From an uncultured Alphaproteobacteria bacterium (GTDB taxonomy: Bacteria; Pseudomonadota; Alphaproteobacteria; Rhodobacterales; Rhodobacteraceae), in the NCBI GenBank assembly GCA_902537235.1, contig CACBAO010000018.1, positions 1 through 35,241 of the forward strand: a DNA stretch of 35,241 nucleotides. Direction: 5' to 3'. The position numbers and the translations under genes are program-made. Shown here one piece after another: positions 24,841 to 32,156 of the stretch (positions within the stretch are counted from its first letter, which is position 1; every line of letters starts with the position of its first letter). The notes under the pieces are model-generated. The model saw only the letters and a program-made list of their open reading frames with translations. It made no database searches and had not been told where the DNA came from.

Positions 24841-25962
24841 ATGGATTTCAAACCGAGTCCTGAGAGGCAAATTCTATTTGATACTCTTAAAAAATATTTT
24901 GAAAATGAATACAGTCTTTCTGATCGTAATATCGCAGCACATTCTCATCTTGGATATTCAAAAAAAGCTTGGGAAGCCATGAGAGACTTGGGGATTCTCG
25001 AATCTCTTATAGACCCAGAATTAGATGGGTTTGGCGGCACAGCACTAGATATTTCAACCGTTTTTGAAGCTTTAGGAAGAGGCCTCGTCGTAGAGCCTTT
25101 TCTAGAGGTCGGGATACTTGCTGCCAAAGTATTATCAAGAGGTAATGATGCTCAAAAATCGCTTGTTAAAAAGATTCTTGAAAACGAGTGTTTACCTATC
25201 TTAGCCCACAGCGAGACGGATACAGAGTACTTGAAAAGTTTTGTAGAAACGAAACTATCTGTAGAAGCTGATGAAAGTTATAAGATTTCAGGCACTAAGC
25301 GAATGATAAAACATGCATCTGAGGCAACACACTTTTTGGTAACCTGTAGAAATACCGGGGATGCTTCCAGCGAAGAAGGTATTTCAATTGCTTGTATTCC
25401 AACTGATCGAGAAGGTATAAAAATTGATAGCTTCGCAACTATAGATGGGGGAAGAGTGTCTGATTTGACTTTTACAAATGTAAGTATTTCTCCAGAAGAA
25501 CTCGTTGGTGAACTTGGAATGAGCTATTCAATAGTCTCCCATGCGATCGATACTGGTATTCTCGCAATTTGTTCCGAGGCCCTCGGTATTATGGAAAGAA
25601 TAAAGGAATTAACCCTTGAATATCTTAAAACTAGAAAGCAATTTGGCGTACCTATCGGTAAGTTCCAAGCTATTCAACATAGAATGGCACAGTTATTAGT
25701 TGAAATAGAGCAGGCTCGTTCCTCGGTTATTAATGCTACAATTTATTTTGACGACCAAACAGAAAGAGAAAAAACAATTTCTGCAGCGAAATTTTCAATT
25801 GGAAAAATAGGAACTTTGGTAGCAGAGGAAAGTATTCAATTGCATGGTGGAATGGGAATGACTTGGGAATATGATCTTGGTCATTACGCAAAGAGATTGG
25901 TTTTAATTGATCATGAATTTGGAGATGAAGACTTCCACTTACAAAAATACATATCGCTATAA
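24841..25962 (+). CDS. Acyl-CoA dehydrogenase, small subunit of a heteromeric pair (PimD-like), without obvious catalytic base
   Basis: The 373-residue protein has an acyl-CoA dehydrogenase fold with the usual helices, for example DLGILESLIDPELDGFGG near residue 49, EALGRGLVVEPF near residue 76, and QLHGGMGMTWEYDLGHYAKR near the end. Family landmarks are eroded: the flavin-site loop with TEP.GGSD is replaced by AHSETDTEY, and neither catalytic glutamate position is filled; HAIDTG (about 234-239) stands opposite the large subunit's HERTG, and the C-terminus reads HEFGDED. It should therefore act with the preceding subunit, as in the alpha2beta2 dehydrogenases of pimelate and steroid degradation. 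Tungstate transporter genes begin three bases after its stop. Confidence 0.9.
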   Translation: MDFKPSPERQILFDTLKKYFENEYSLSDRNIAAHSHLGYSKKAWEAMRDLGILESLIDPELDGFGGTALDISTVFEALGRGLVVEPFLEVGILAAKVLSRGNDAQKSLVKKILENECLPILAHSETDTEYLKSFVETKLSVEADESYKISGTKRMIKHASEATHFLVTCRNTGDASSEEGISIACIPTDREGIKIDSFATIDGGRVSDLTFTNVSISPEELVGELGMSYSIVSHAIDTGILAICSEALGIMERIKELTLEYLKTRKQFGVPIGKFQAIQHRMAQLLVEIEQARSSVINATIYFDDQTEREKTISAAKFSIGKIGTLVAEESIQLHGGMGMTWEYDLGHYAKRLVLIDHEFGDEDFHLQKYISL

Positions 25963-25965
25963 AAC

Positions 25966-26679
25966 GTGAATGATATATCAGAAGCGTTCGTTAGTTCTCT
26001 CGGTCTAATTTTATTTTTAGATGCTGAATTACTGGAAATTATACTTCTATCGTTCAGGATAACATTTTATGCCGTACTCATTTCAAGCATACTTGGAATA
26101 CCTCTTGGAGCATTTTTAGCAAGCACACATTTTAAATTCCGGAATACTGTTGTTTCCATCCTTTTTGGAATGATGGGCTTACCTCCAGTAGTTGTTGGCT
26201 TATTTGTATATTTACTATTTTCTCGTTCAGGGTCGTTAGGATGGATGGGGCTTCTCTACTCACCAACGGTAATGATAATTGCTCAGGTAATCCTTATTTT
26301 ACCCATAGTGTGTTGTCTAACGTTTCAAATAATTGAAAGCCTACATACCCGTTATCATGAGTTTTTCCGTTCATACAGGATAGCAAAATTAAAATCAGTG
26401 ATAGCTTATATTGTTGATAGCAGGTTTGAACTTACAACTGTGGTACTTGCTGGTATTGGCCGCTCTATTTCTGAGGTTGGCGCAATTATAATTGTAGGAG
26501 GAAACATAGATCATGTTACTCGGGTCATGACCACCGCTATTGCACTAGAAACCTCAAAGGGCAATCTTGATTTGGCTTTGGGCTTAGGAATTATTTTGTT
26601 AACCACCGCAATAGTACTCAATGGTTTCATTTTGTTTTTGCGAGGAAAATATCTTAAAACTTCTGGGAGCACTATTTGA
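25966..26679 (+). CDS. tupB: Tungstate ABC transporter permease TupB
   Basis: The 237-residue integral membrane protein would form the channel for tungstate uptake. Hydrophobic segments appear near residues 18-50, 56-85, 92-125, 150-180 and 200-228. The ABC-permease loop lies at LAGIGRSISEVGAIIIVGGNID, the region contacting the ATPase; the version with SEVGA and VGGNI is characteristic of the tungstate type. The start is GTG at 25966, only three bases after the acyl-CoA dehydrogenase stop, without a strong ribosome site. The gene touches tupC by one base. Substrate choice rests on the permease type and on the binding protein two genes on. Confidence 0.9.
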   Translation: MNDISEAFVSSLGLILFLDAELLEIILLSFRITFYAVLISSILGIPLGAFLASTHFKFRNTVVSILFGMMGLPPVVVGLFVYLLFSRSGSLGWMGLLYSPTVMIIAQVILILPIVCCLTFQIIESLHTRYHEFFRSYRIAKLKSVIAYIVDSRFELTTVVLAGIGRSISEVGAIIIVGGNIDHVTRVMTTAIALETSKGNLDLALGLGIILLTTAIVLNGFILFLRGKYLKTSGSTI

Positions 26680-27380
26680 TGACCTCCGAAGATACCCAAA
26701 TAAGCATAAATGACCTTTCTTTTGATATTGAAGGAAAGACCCTTTTACACAATACCAATCTTTCTTTAAATGGAGATGGGATAACAGTTTTTCTCGGAGC
26801 TAATGGAGCGGGTAAAACAATTTTTTTAAAGCTATTAACAGGACTTTTGACTCCATGTAGTGGATCCATAACTTTCCAGGGTGGGAGTCTGTCAGTTAAA
26901 ACATGCGCTTTCGTATCTCAAGAGCCAGTTATACTGCGGAGAACAGTTCTAAAAAACATGTTATTTGTTTTGGAAAAAATAACATCTGAAAAAAGTACCC
27001 TCGCAAAAGAATTACTTAGTTTGATGGGATTAGATAAAAAAGAGCATCAGAACGCAATAACTCTGTCAGCTGGTGAGAAACAGAGATTATGTCTCGCGCG
27101 GGCAATAATAACCAATCCTGAAATTTTACTATTAGATGAACCTACCGCCAATATTGAGCCAAACTCAACTACGTTAATTGAAAAATATCTTATTCAAAAA
27201 GTAAGATCATCACGGAAAATATTCTTTGTTACGCATGATATAAATCAAGCTCGGAGATTAGCAGACGAAATCGTTTTCATTCACACTGGTAGAGTAATTG
27301 AACATTCTTCAGCTGAAAATTTCTTTGAAAATCCAAAAACCAGAGAAGCAAGAAATTACATATCCGGAAAAATAAATTGA
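26679..27380 (+). CDS. tupC: Tungstate ABC transporter ATP-binding protein TupC
   Basis: The 233-residue ATPase would energise uptake through TupB. It shows Walker A GANGAGKT (residues 40-47), a Q-loop at FVSQEP, an ABC signature LSAGEKQR that departs slightly from LSGGQQQR, Walker B ILLLDEPTA, and the switch histidine FFVTHD. The ATG at 26679 overlaps the tupB stop as TGATG; a TTG codon directly before it is the other option. Its own stop overlaps tupA as TTGA. A molybdate or phosphate specificity is possible for the ATPase alone, but the neighbours argue for tungstate. Confidence 0.91.
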   Translation: MTSEDTQISINDLSFDIEGKTLLHNTNLSLNGDGITVFLGANGAGKTIFLKLLTGLLTPCSGSITFQGGSLSVKTCAFVSQEPVILRRTVLKNMLFVLEKITSEKSTLAKELLSLMGLDKKEHQNAITLSAGEKQRLCLARAIITNPEILLLDEPTANIEPNSTTLIEKYLIQKVRSSRKIFFVTHDINQARRLADEIVFIHTGRVIEHSSAENFFENPKTREARNYISGKIN

Positions 27381-28186
27381 AAAATATCCTCTCACGCATA
27401 CTTTTGCTCTCAGTTTTTGTAGCTTTATCAAGCGCTAATGTTTTGGCGGATAATATTATTATTCAATCGTCTACTTCATTAAAAAATTCTGGATTTTATG
27501 GTTACATTGCTCCTATCTTAAAACACTATACGGGTGTTGAAATTAGAGTTGTCGCTGTTGGTACAGGACAAGCAATTAAAAATATGAAAAATTGTGATGG
27601 AGACGTTCTTATAACGCATGCGAGAAACGCAGAACTTGAGTTTTTAAAAACCGGTTATGGATTAGAGAGGTTCGAGTTTATGTATAATAACTGGGTAATT
27701 GTTGGGCCCAGAAAATCTAAAATGAATAAAAATTTTGCAAGCCTTGAAATAAGAGACATAATGAAAATAATTTATGATAGGAAAGAGAAATTCATTTCTC
27801 GTGGCGATAATTCTGGGACTCATATGAAGGAGTTATCTCTTTGGAAACAGCTAGCTCTTGTGCCTGAGGAGTTCCCAAAAACTTGGTATCTAGAAACCGG
27901 CTCTGGGCAAGGTGCTACTCTGATAATTGCAAATGAACTTGAAGCATTTACTATAACTGACACAGCAACTTGGTATTCCTTTAAAAACAAAGGGAGCTCC
28001 GAAATAGTTGGGTATGATAATGAAGATTTAAATACTTACGCCATAACAACTGTAAACCCCGAGAAATGTAAAAACATTAAATCTAGTGCGGTTGAAAAAA
28101 TGGTTACCTTCTTGAAATCCGATAATGGAAGAAATACCATTTCAAAGTTTAAATTAAATAACGCTAATGCTTTTTTCCCTATATAA
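27377..28186 (+). CDS. tupA: Tungstate-binding periplasmic protein TupA
   Basis: The 269-residue protein binds the oxyanion outside the inner membrane. A signal peptide occupies about residues 1-24 (hydrophobic ILLLSVFVALSSA, with likely cleavage after VLA). The mature part shows the family's marks: IQSSTSLKNSGF near residue 29 (usually TTS), VVAVGTGQAI near residue 58, DVLITHARNAE, YNNWVIVGPR near residue 103, and SRGDNSGTHMKE near residue 141, which holds ligand residues. The start is TTG at 27377 in a TTGA overlap with tupC. It closes the transporter set; 13 bases separate it from the convergent amidase gene. Tungstate import suggests a W-dependent enzyme elsewhere in the genome. Confidence 0.93.
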   Translation: MKNILSRILLLSVFVALSSANVLADNIIIQSSTSLKNSGFYGYIAPILKHYTGVEIRVVAVGTGQAIKNMKNCDGDVLITHARNAELEFLKTGYGLERFEFMYNNWVIVGPRKSKMNKNFASLEIRDIMKIIYDRKEKFISRGDNSGTHMKELSLWKQLALVPEEFPKTWYLETGSGQGATLIIANELEAFTITDTATWYSFKNKGSSEIVGYDNEDLNTYAITTVNPEKCKNIKSSAVEKMVTFLKSDNGRNTISKFKLNNANAFFPI

Positions 28187-28199
28187 ATCTAAAAATTGT

Positions 28200-29600
28200 C
28201 TAAATAGGACTATTCTTATTTACGGAAACCTTTTCTTCCAAAACCTTTGCAAAGGCTAGGAGTTTGTCTTCCTGCCTTGGCTTACTCATTATTTGAATTC
28301 CAACAGGTAACCCATGACTAGAAAAGCCAACTGGAAGAGAAATAATCGGACACGAAGTAAGGGTCAACGCAAACGTAATTGCGAACCAATCAATATATGT
28401 TTTACATACGACCCCATCTATTTCTTTTACAAAGGGAGTTTCAATATCAAACGGTAAAACGGAACATGTTGGACAGATCAAAAAATCGTACTCTTCAAAA
28501 AATCTATCAACTTTTATAAAAAGGTCCTGCCTGATTTTCTCTGCGGTTATTATTTCATCATTCGACGCCTCAAAACCAACCTCTATATTTTTCACAATAT
28601 CCACCAGAATTTCATCTCTTTTGCTCTTATAGAGATCACCCAACATATAGGCCATTAATAAACCTCTTAGTGTATGAAAACTTTCTATCGCACCGTTAAA
28701 ATCGGGTATATCACTCCCTACCTCACAGCCAATAGTTTTTAAGTGTGGAAATACTTTTCTAAAGATACTTCTAACCTCTTGTTGAACAGGGACCAAACCT
28801 AAGTCTTCCGTAACGGCTACTTTTGCCGGTAAGTCAAAAGCATCAACGGCTTCAAGAAAAGAACTACATGTATGATCAAAAGATAATGGATCAGTTTTGC
28901 AATAGCCAGACATGGCATCAAGCATTAGACCGATATCTTTTACACATCTTGCCAGAGGACCTTCGACCCACAGTGGGTCAAATCTATTATAACGAAGACC
29001 TCTCGGAACAACTCCAATGCTAGGTCGTAAGCCAACAATATTATTGAAACTAGCAGGAGTTCTAAGACTTCCACCTAAGTCATTACCTGTGGCTAGCCAA
29101 ACCTGTTTTGTAGCTAAAGCAACTGAGGAACCTCCAGATGAACCACCGGCGATTTTATTATTGTTAAAGGGGTTTTTTGTAACCCCGTATACTGGATTAA
29201 AGGTGTGCCCCCCTGCCCATTCTGGAACATTTGATTTAGCCACAGGGAGTGCACCATTTTGTTCTAAGCGGGCAATTGTTGAGTCTGATTTTGGTGGAAT
29301 ATTATTACTAAATATTTTTGAGCCAAATGTAGTAGGAACTCCTGCTACATCATTATAATCCTTAACTGCTATTGGTAGTCCTAAAAGACTTTTTTTGTTT
29401 TGTCTCTCACTATCAATATTGATATTTTTTGCTTTTATGAGAGCCTTGTCATAAAAAGTGTAGGGTAGCGCATTAACTTGTTCATCCACTTCTATATGCC
29501 GTTCTTGTGAGGCTTTTATAAGCTCAGAACTACTTACTTCCCTTTTTCTAATTAAATCTACTGCTTCAAAAGCATACTTTTGTATTAACTCATTCCCCAT
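28200..29600 (-). CDS. Amidase signature family enzyme
   Basis: The 466-residue protein hydrolyses an amide, most likely in the cytoplasm. The amidase triad is complete: Lys80 in PIAVKD, Ser155 in AGGSSGGSS, and Ser178 in NDLGGSLRTPAS. The substrate is unknown; the family includes glutamyl-tRNA amidotransferase subunit A, but no gatB or gatC is near and the sequence around NDLGGSL departs from the usual TDTGGSIR, so a catabolic or detoxifying amidase is more likely. It follows the short-chain dehydrogenase gene by 10 bases on the same strand and may be the last gene of that operon. Confidence 0.9.
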   Translation of the reverse strand: MGNELIQKYAFEAVDLIRKREVSSSELIKASQERHIEVDEQVNALPYTFYDKALIKAKNINIDSERQNKKSLLGLPIAVKDYNDVAGVPTTFGSKIFSNNIPPKSDSTIARLEQNGALPVAKSNVPEWAGGHTFNPVYGVTKNPFNNNKIAGGSSGGSSVALATKQVWLATGNDLGGSLRTPASFNNIVGLRPSIGVVPRGLRYNRFDPLWVEGPLARCVKDIGLMLDAMSGYCKTDPLSFDHTCSSFLEAVDAFDLPAKVAVTEDLGLVPVQQEVRSIFRKVFPHLKTIGCEVGSDIPDFNGAIESFHTLRGLLMAYMLGDLYKSKRDEILVDIVKNIEVGFEASNDEIITAEKIRQDLFIKVDRFFEEYDFLICPTCSVLPFDIETPFVKEIDGVVCKTYIDWFAITFALTLTSCPIISLPVGFSSHGLPVGIQIMSKPRQEDKLLAFAKVLEEKVSVNKNSPI

Positions 29601-29610
29601 ATTTTGACCC

Positions 29611-30336
29611 CTAGCTATTGGTAAACTCTATAACTTTTTTCATTTGGGATACATTTATTTCGTCAAAAACCATGCCTTTCTCTTCATCTAGCAAATAATT
29701 TACTAATTTTGCTATATCATGTGGCTCAATAGCATTATCTTCACTTTTCCCAGGCCGAAAATTTTTATCATCAAAAAATTTTCCTCTTACCATACCTGGA
29801 TTTATTACTGTAACGAATATATTATTCTTTGCTGTTTCCTCTCTGATTGATTGAGCAAATCCACGCAAACCGAATTTTGTAGCCGAATAAACAGATCCTT
29901 TTTGCCCTCCCTTTAGGCCGGCTTCAGAACCAATTAATATTAATTTTCCATTATCTATTTTCTTTAAATGAGGTAACACGGCCTTCGCTGATACGATAAC
30001 CGAAAGTAAATTAACATCTAGCATGGCTTTTATTTTCGATAAAGGAAGGTTCTCTATATTGGAAAATTCTCCAACCCCGGCACAATGCACCAAACAAAAA
30101 ATCTCTTCATTATTCCTTACAATGTTTGACAGTGTCGCCTCTAGTAGTTCAGTATTTTGAAGGTCTAGAATATGATGAATATAGTTTTCCTTTTTTTCAT
30201 CCAAAGAAGGAACTTTTCTACCTATACCTATCACCGTAAAACCACTGTTAAGCAAAAGTGTTGATACAGCCTCCCCAATTGTGCCGGTCGATCCTATGAC
30301 AATGACTTTTTTAATACTATCTCCTAATTTTCTCAA
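29611..30336 (-). CDS. Short-chain dehydrogenase/reductase (SDR)
   Basis: This NAD(P)-dependent oxidoreductase of about 240 residues shows the cofactor loop VIGSTGTIGEAVS, HCAGVGEF in place of the usual NNAG region, and the active-site strand ILIGSEAGLKGG followed by YSATKFGLRGFAQS with the catalytic Tyr-x-x-x-Lys. VINPGMVRGKFF follows. No substrate can be named. The start is uncertain. TTG at 30336 overlaps the previous stop as TTGA, and another TTG lies at 30342, but neither has a ribosome site; an ideal AGGAG (30321-30325) instead precedes ATT at 30315, which would start the protein at KKVIVIGSTG. It belongs to the operon of the radical SAM protein upstream. Confidence 0.9.
   Translation of the reverse strand: MRKLGDSIKKVIVIGSTGTIGEAVSTLLLNSGFTVIGIGRKVPSLDEKKENYIHHILDLQNTELLEATLSNIVRNNEEIFCLVHCAGVGEFSNIENLPLSKIKAMLDVNLLSVIVSAKAVLPHLKKIDNGKLILIGSEAGLKGGQKGSVYSATKFGLRGFAQSIREETAKNNIFVTVINPGMVRGKFFDDKNFRPGKSEDNAIEPHDIAKLVNYLLDEEKGMVFDEINVSQMKKVIEFTNS
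30321..30325 (-). promoter_or_regulatory. Strong ribosome site in front of an ATT codon in the SDR gene
   Basis: On the minus strand AGGAG is followed by five bases and then ATT (30315-30313), with AAA AAA GTC after it. Translation from here would begin exactly where SDR proteins usually do. No ATG, GTG or TTG lies at a good distance from this site. Confidence 0.45.
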
Positions 30337-31322
30337 CCACAAGAAAAGAACTTTCTTGCGTCACAATACTTCATAAGCTCTAATCTACAAAATTCATTCA
30401 TCTCATTTTCTATCGACTGATCGTAAGAAATGATCCCTCTATCATTTGATCTTAAAAATGATAATTCTTCGCTATTTGGATAATATTGCAGTAATTTATT
30501 GAAAAAACTTGTAGGAAATCTTAGCGATCCAAAAGAAACCGAATGGATGTTTTCCTCTTTGATTTCTTTAAAGATATTTGCAAATAAGTCAGCGTATTGA
30601 GCCTTCCAATTATTACAATATATCAATGGATCAAACCTCAATCCAATCCTCCATCCTTTATCTTCTAGGTATTTCATGTTTTTTATCCGGGCAGACACTG
30701 AAGGAGCTTTTTTGTCCAAAATCTTTGCTAAGGCCTCCGGCATGAGACTATACGCTACAATACAATTTGCTAGTGGATTATGCTTTCTAAATACAGTGTT
30801 ATTGATACTTTTTGTCCTTATTTCGAATAGGACCTTTTTATACCGACTAAAAAAGGGAACAAAATCATTTATGAAATTAGTTATTGGCTCCATAGCCAAA
30901 GAGTCGCAATCATAGCCCGTAAAAAACGTCATTTTTTTCTCTTTATGTTTTTTTATAGTCTTTTCGATTTCATTCTGATAGTCATCAAAATTTACAAAGA
31001 CTAGATAATTTGCTGAATTATACATGCCTTGTAAAAAACAATAAGAGCAATCGTATAAGCAATTGTACATGTGAGAGAAATAATAATTGTTTTGATCTCC
31101 AATACCAAATCCCTCGGGTGCATCAAGAACAAATCCTTTTTGTTTTTTTGCAAGAATTAAAGCAGGGTTAGTTTTCTGAATCCTGAAATTCTGGTTTGAA
31201 GGATTAAATACCTCTCCAAATCTTTTGATAGTTGTGACTTTTGCATGTCTAAACTTTGAAATAATTTCTTGCGCTTTTTTAGTACCGATAATTTCATCTT
31301 CTGCGTAAATAGTATCAACCAT
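30333..31322 (-). CDS. Radical SAM protein of the spore photoproduct lyase (SPL) family
   Basis: The 329-residue protein has a CxxxCxxC iron-sulfur motif in YNCLYDCSYCFLQGMY (Cys88, Cys92, Cys95), the spacing and flanks found in the SPL family, and a following TIM-barrel-like region with TGYDCDSLAMEP and LFEIRTKS and LRFDPLIY. B. subtilis SplB repairs spore photoproduct in DNA, but many proteins of this family occur in organisms that make no spores and have no known function. Whether the hydrogen-donor cysteine of SplB (Cys141) has an equivalent is unclear by eye; Cys139 lies near but perhaps out of register. It sits 3 bases downstream of a nucleosidase gene and overlaps the SDR gene. Confidence 0.85.
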   Translation of the reverse strand: MVDTIYAEDEIIGTKKAQEIISKFRHAKVTTIKRFGEVFNPSNQNFRIQKTNPALILAKKQKGFVLDAPEGFGIGDQNNYYFSHMYNCLYDCSYCFLQGMYNSANYLVFVNFDDYQNEIEKTIKKHKEKKMTFFTGYDCDSLAMEPITNFINDFVPFFSRYKKVLFEIRTKSINNTVFRKHNPLANCIVAYSLMPEALAKILDKKAPSVSARIKNMKYLEDKGWRIGLRFDPLIYCNNWKAQYADLFANIFKEIKEENIHSVSFGSLRFPTSFFNKLLQYYPNSEELSFLRSNDRGIISYDQSIENEMNEFCRLELMKYCDARKFFSCG

Positions 31323-31325
31323 GTT

Positions 31326-32156
31326 TCATCTCATAAGATTATCTGAAAATTTCTTTAAAATTTGAGAAGCTGTCATTCTTTGTCCAATCTCCTCTAAAGG
31401 ATTTCTCTGTGGAAATCTAGCTTGCCATTGAGTCAAGTATTTTCGCAGAGTTACCTTTTGACTAAATGTAAATTTTTTCTGCAAACATATTTCATCAAAA
31501 TATTTGGGATCTCTTAGTTGTAGAAAGAGAATTTTCTGTAAATCGAGTAAATTTTCCAAAACTTTTTCTATAAATTGAATTTTTTTGGAAATTAGTATTT
31601 CTACCCTATTTTTGTCGATTTTAGATAAGTCTGTTCCAGGTATATCTGAAATTATTTTCAAAACAGATACGAGCTCATAGGGTGCAATTTTTTTTGCGAA
31701 GCTAAAGAAACCATAACCCTCCATATCGTAAACGGCATCATTTTCAAAAAGTTTTTCAGGTTTGTTGACCGTTATCAAATTACAGCGTTCAATATTATTA
31801 TTCTTAAAAGTGGACGGTGACGGATAATAGTTATCTTGAAAATCACTTGATGTTATTTTATCTATTTGGATCAGCTCTCCAACCTTAAAGTTTCGGCTCC
31901 CAACTATTCCAAAATTTATCCATATAGTATTATATGAGGCATCGCTTTTTACATATAAGTAACTTGTAGCTGCAACCGCATTTAATTGTCCGATCCCTGA
32001 AAGAATAAGCCACATATCTAAATCTTTATTTTTATAAACCGGGAAAGGCGTAGTCGCTACCCTCTTCATAGCATAGTTTTTAATTATTTCCTCAGCTTCT
32101 CCTTTTAATGCAATCACCCACCTAACCGATAATCCTTCAAAATTTTTTTCAATCAC
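31326..32156 (-). CDS. MTA/SAH nucleosidase-like protein (phosphorylase superfamily) with a C-terminal extension
   Basis: The first 200 or so residues resemble 5'-methylthioadenosine/S-adenosylhomocysteine nucleosidase, which cleaves adenine from such nucleosides and from 5'-deoxyadenosine. Candidate active-site residues are in place: Glu20 in ALKGEAEEI, Glu146 in VYDMEGYG for ribose binding, and Asp171 in LKIISD for proton donation; INFGIVGSRNFKVGEL is a family loop. The total of 276 residues exceeds the usual 230, and the tail beyond about 205 is basic and shows no known domain. The start is GTG at 32156 sharing one base with the glycosyltransferase stop (TAGTG). A full-length metabolic MTAN is only one option; the adjacent radical SAM gene suggests a linked role. 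Confidence 0.8.
   Translation of the reverse strand: MIEKNFEGLSVRWVIALKGEAEEIIKNYAMKRVATTPFPVYKNKDLDMWLILSGIGQLNAVAATSYLYVKSDASYNTIWINFGIVGSRNFKVGELIQIDKITSSDFQDNYYPSPSTFKNNNIERCNLITVNKPEKLFENDAVYDMEGYGFFSFAKKIAPYELVSVLKIISDIPGTDLSKIDKNRVEILISKKIQFIEKVLENLLDLQKILFLQLRDPKYFDEICLQKKFTFSQKVTLRKYLTQWQARFPQRNPLEEIGQRMTASQILKKFSDNLMR

Noticed and set aside
29017-29358. Plus-strand frame of 113 codons inside the amidase gene
   Set aside because: The minus strand has the full amidase triad over this region; the plus-strand frame has no motif or ribosome site of note.
28200-29600. gatA (glutamyl-tRNA amidotransferase subunit A)
   Set aside because: The triad is shared across the amidase family, but gatB and gatC are not near and the nucleophile loop departs from the GatA pattern.
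30333-32156. HpnH/HpnG hopanoid genes
   Set aside because: The radical SAM protein has SPL-type CLYDCSYC and a different N-terminus from HpnH, and no squalene-hopene genes are near. The analogy is kept only as a mechanistic idea.
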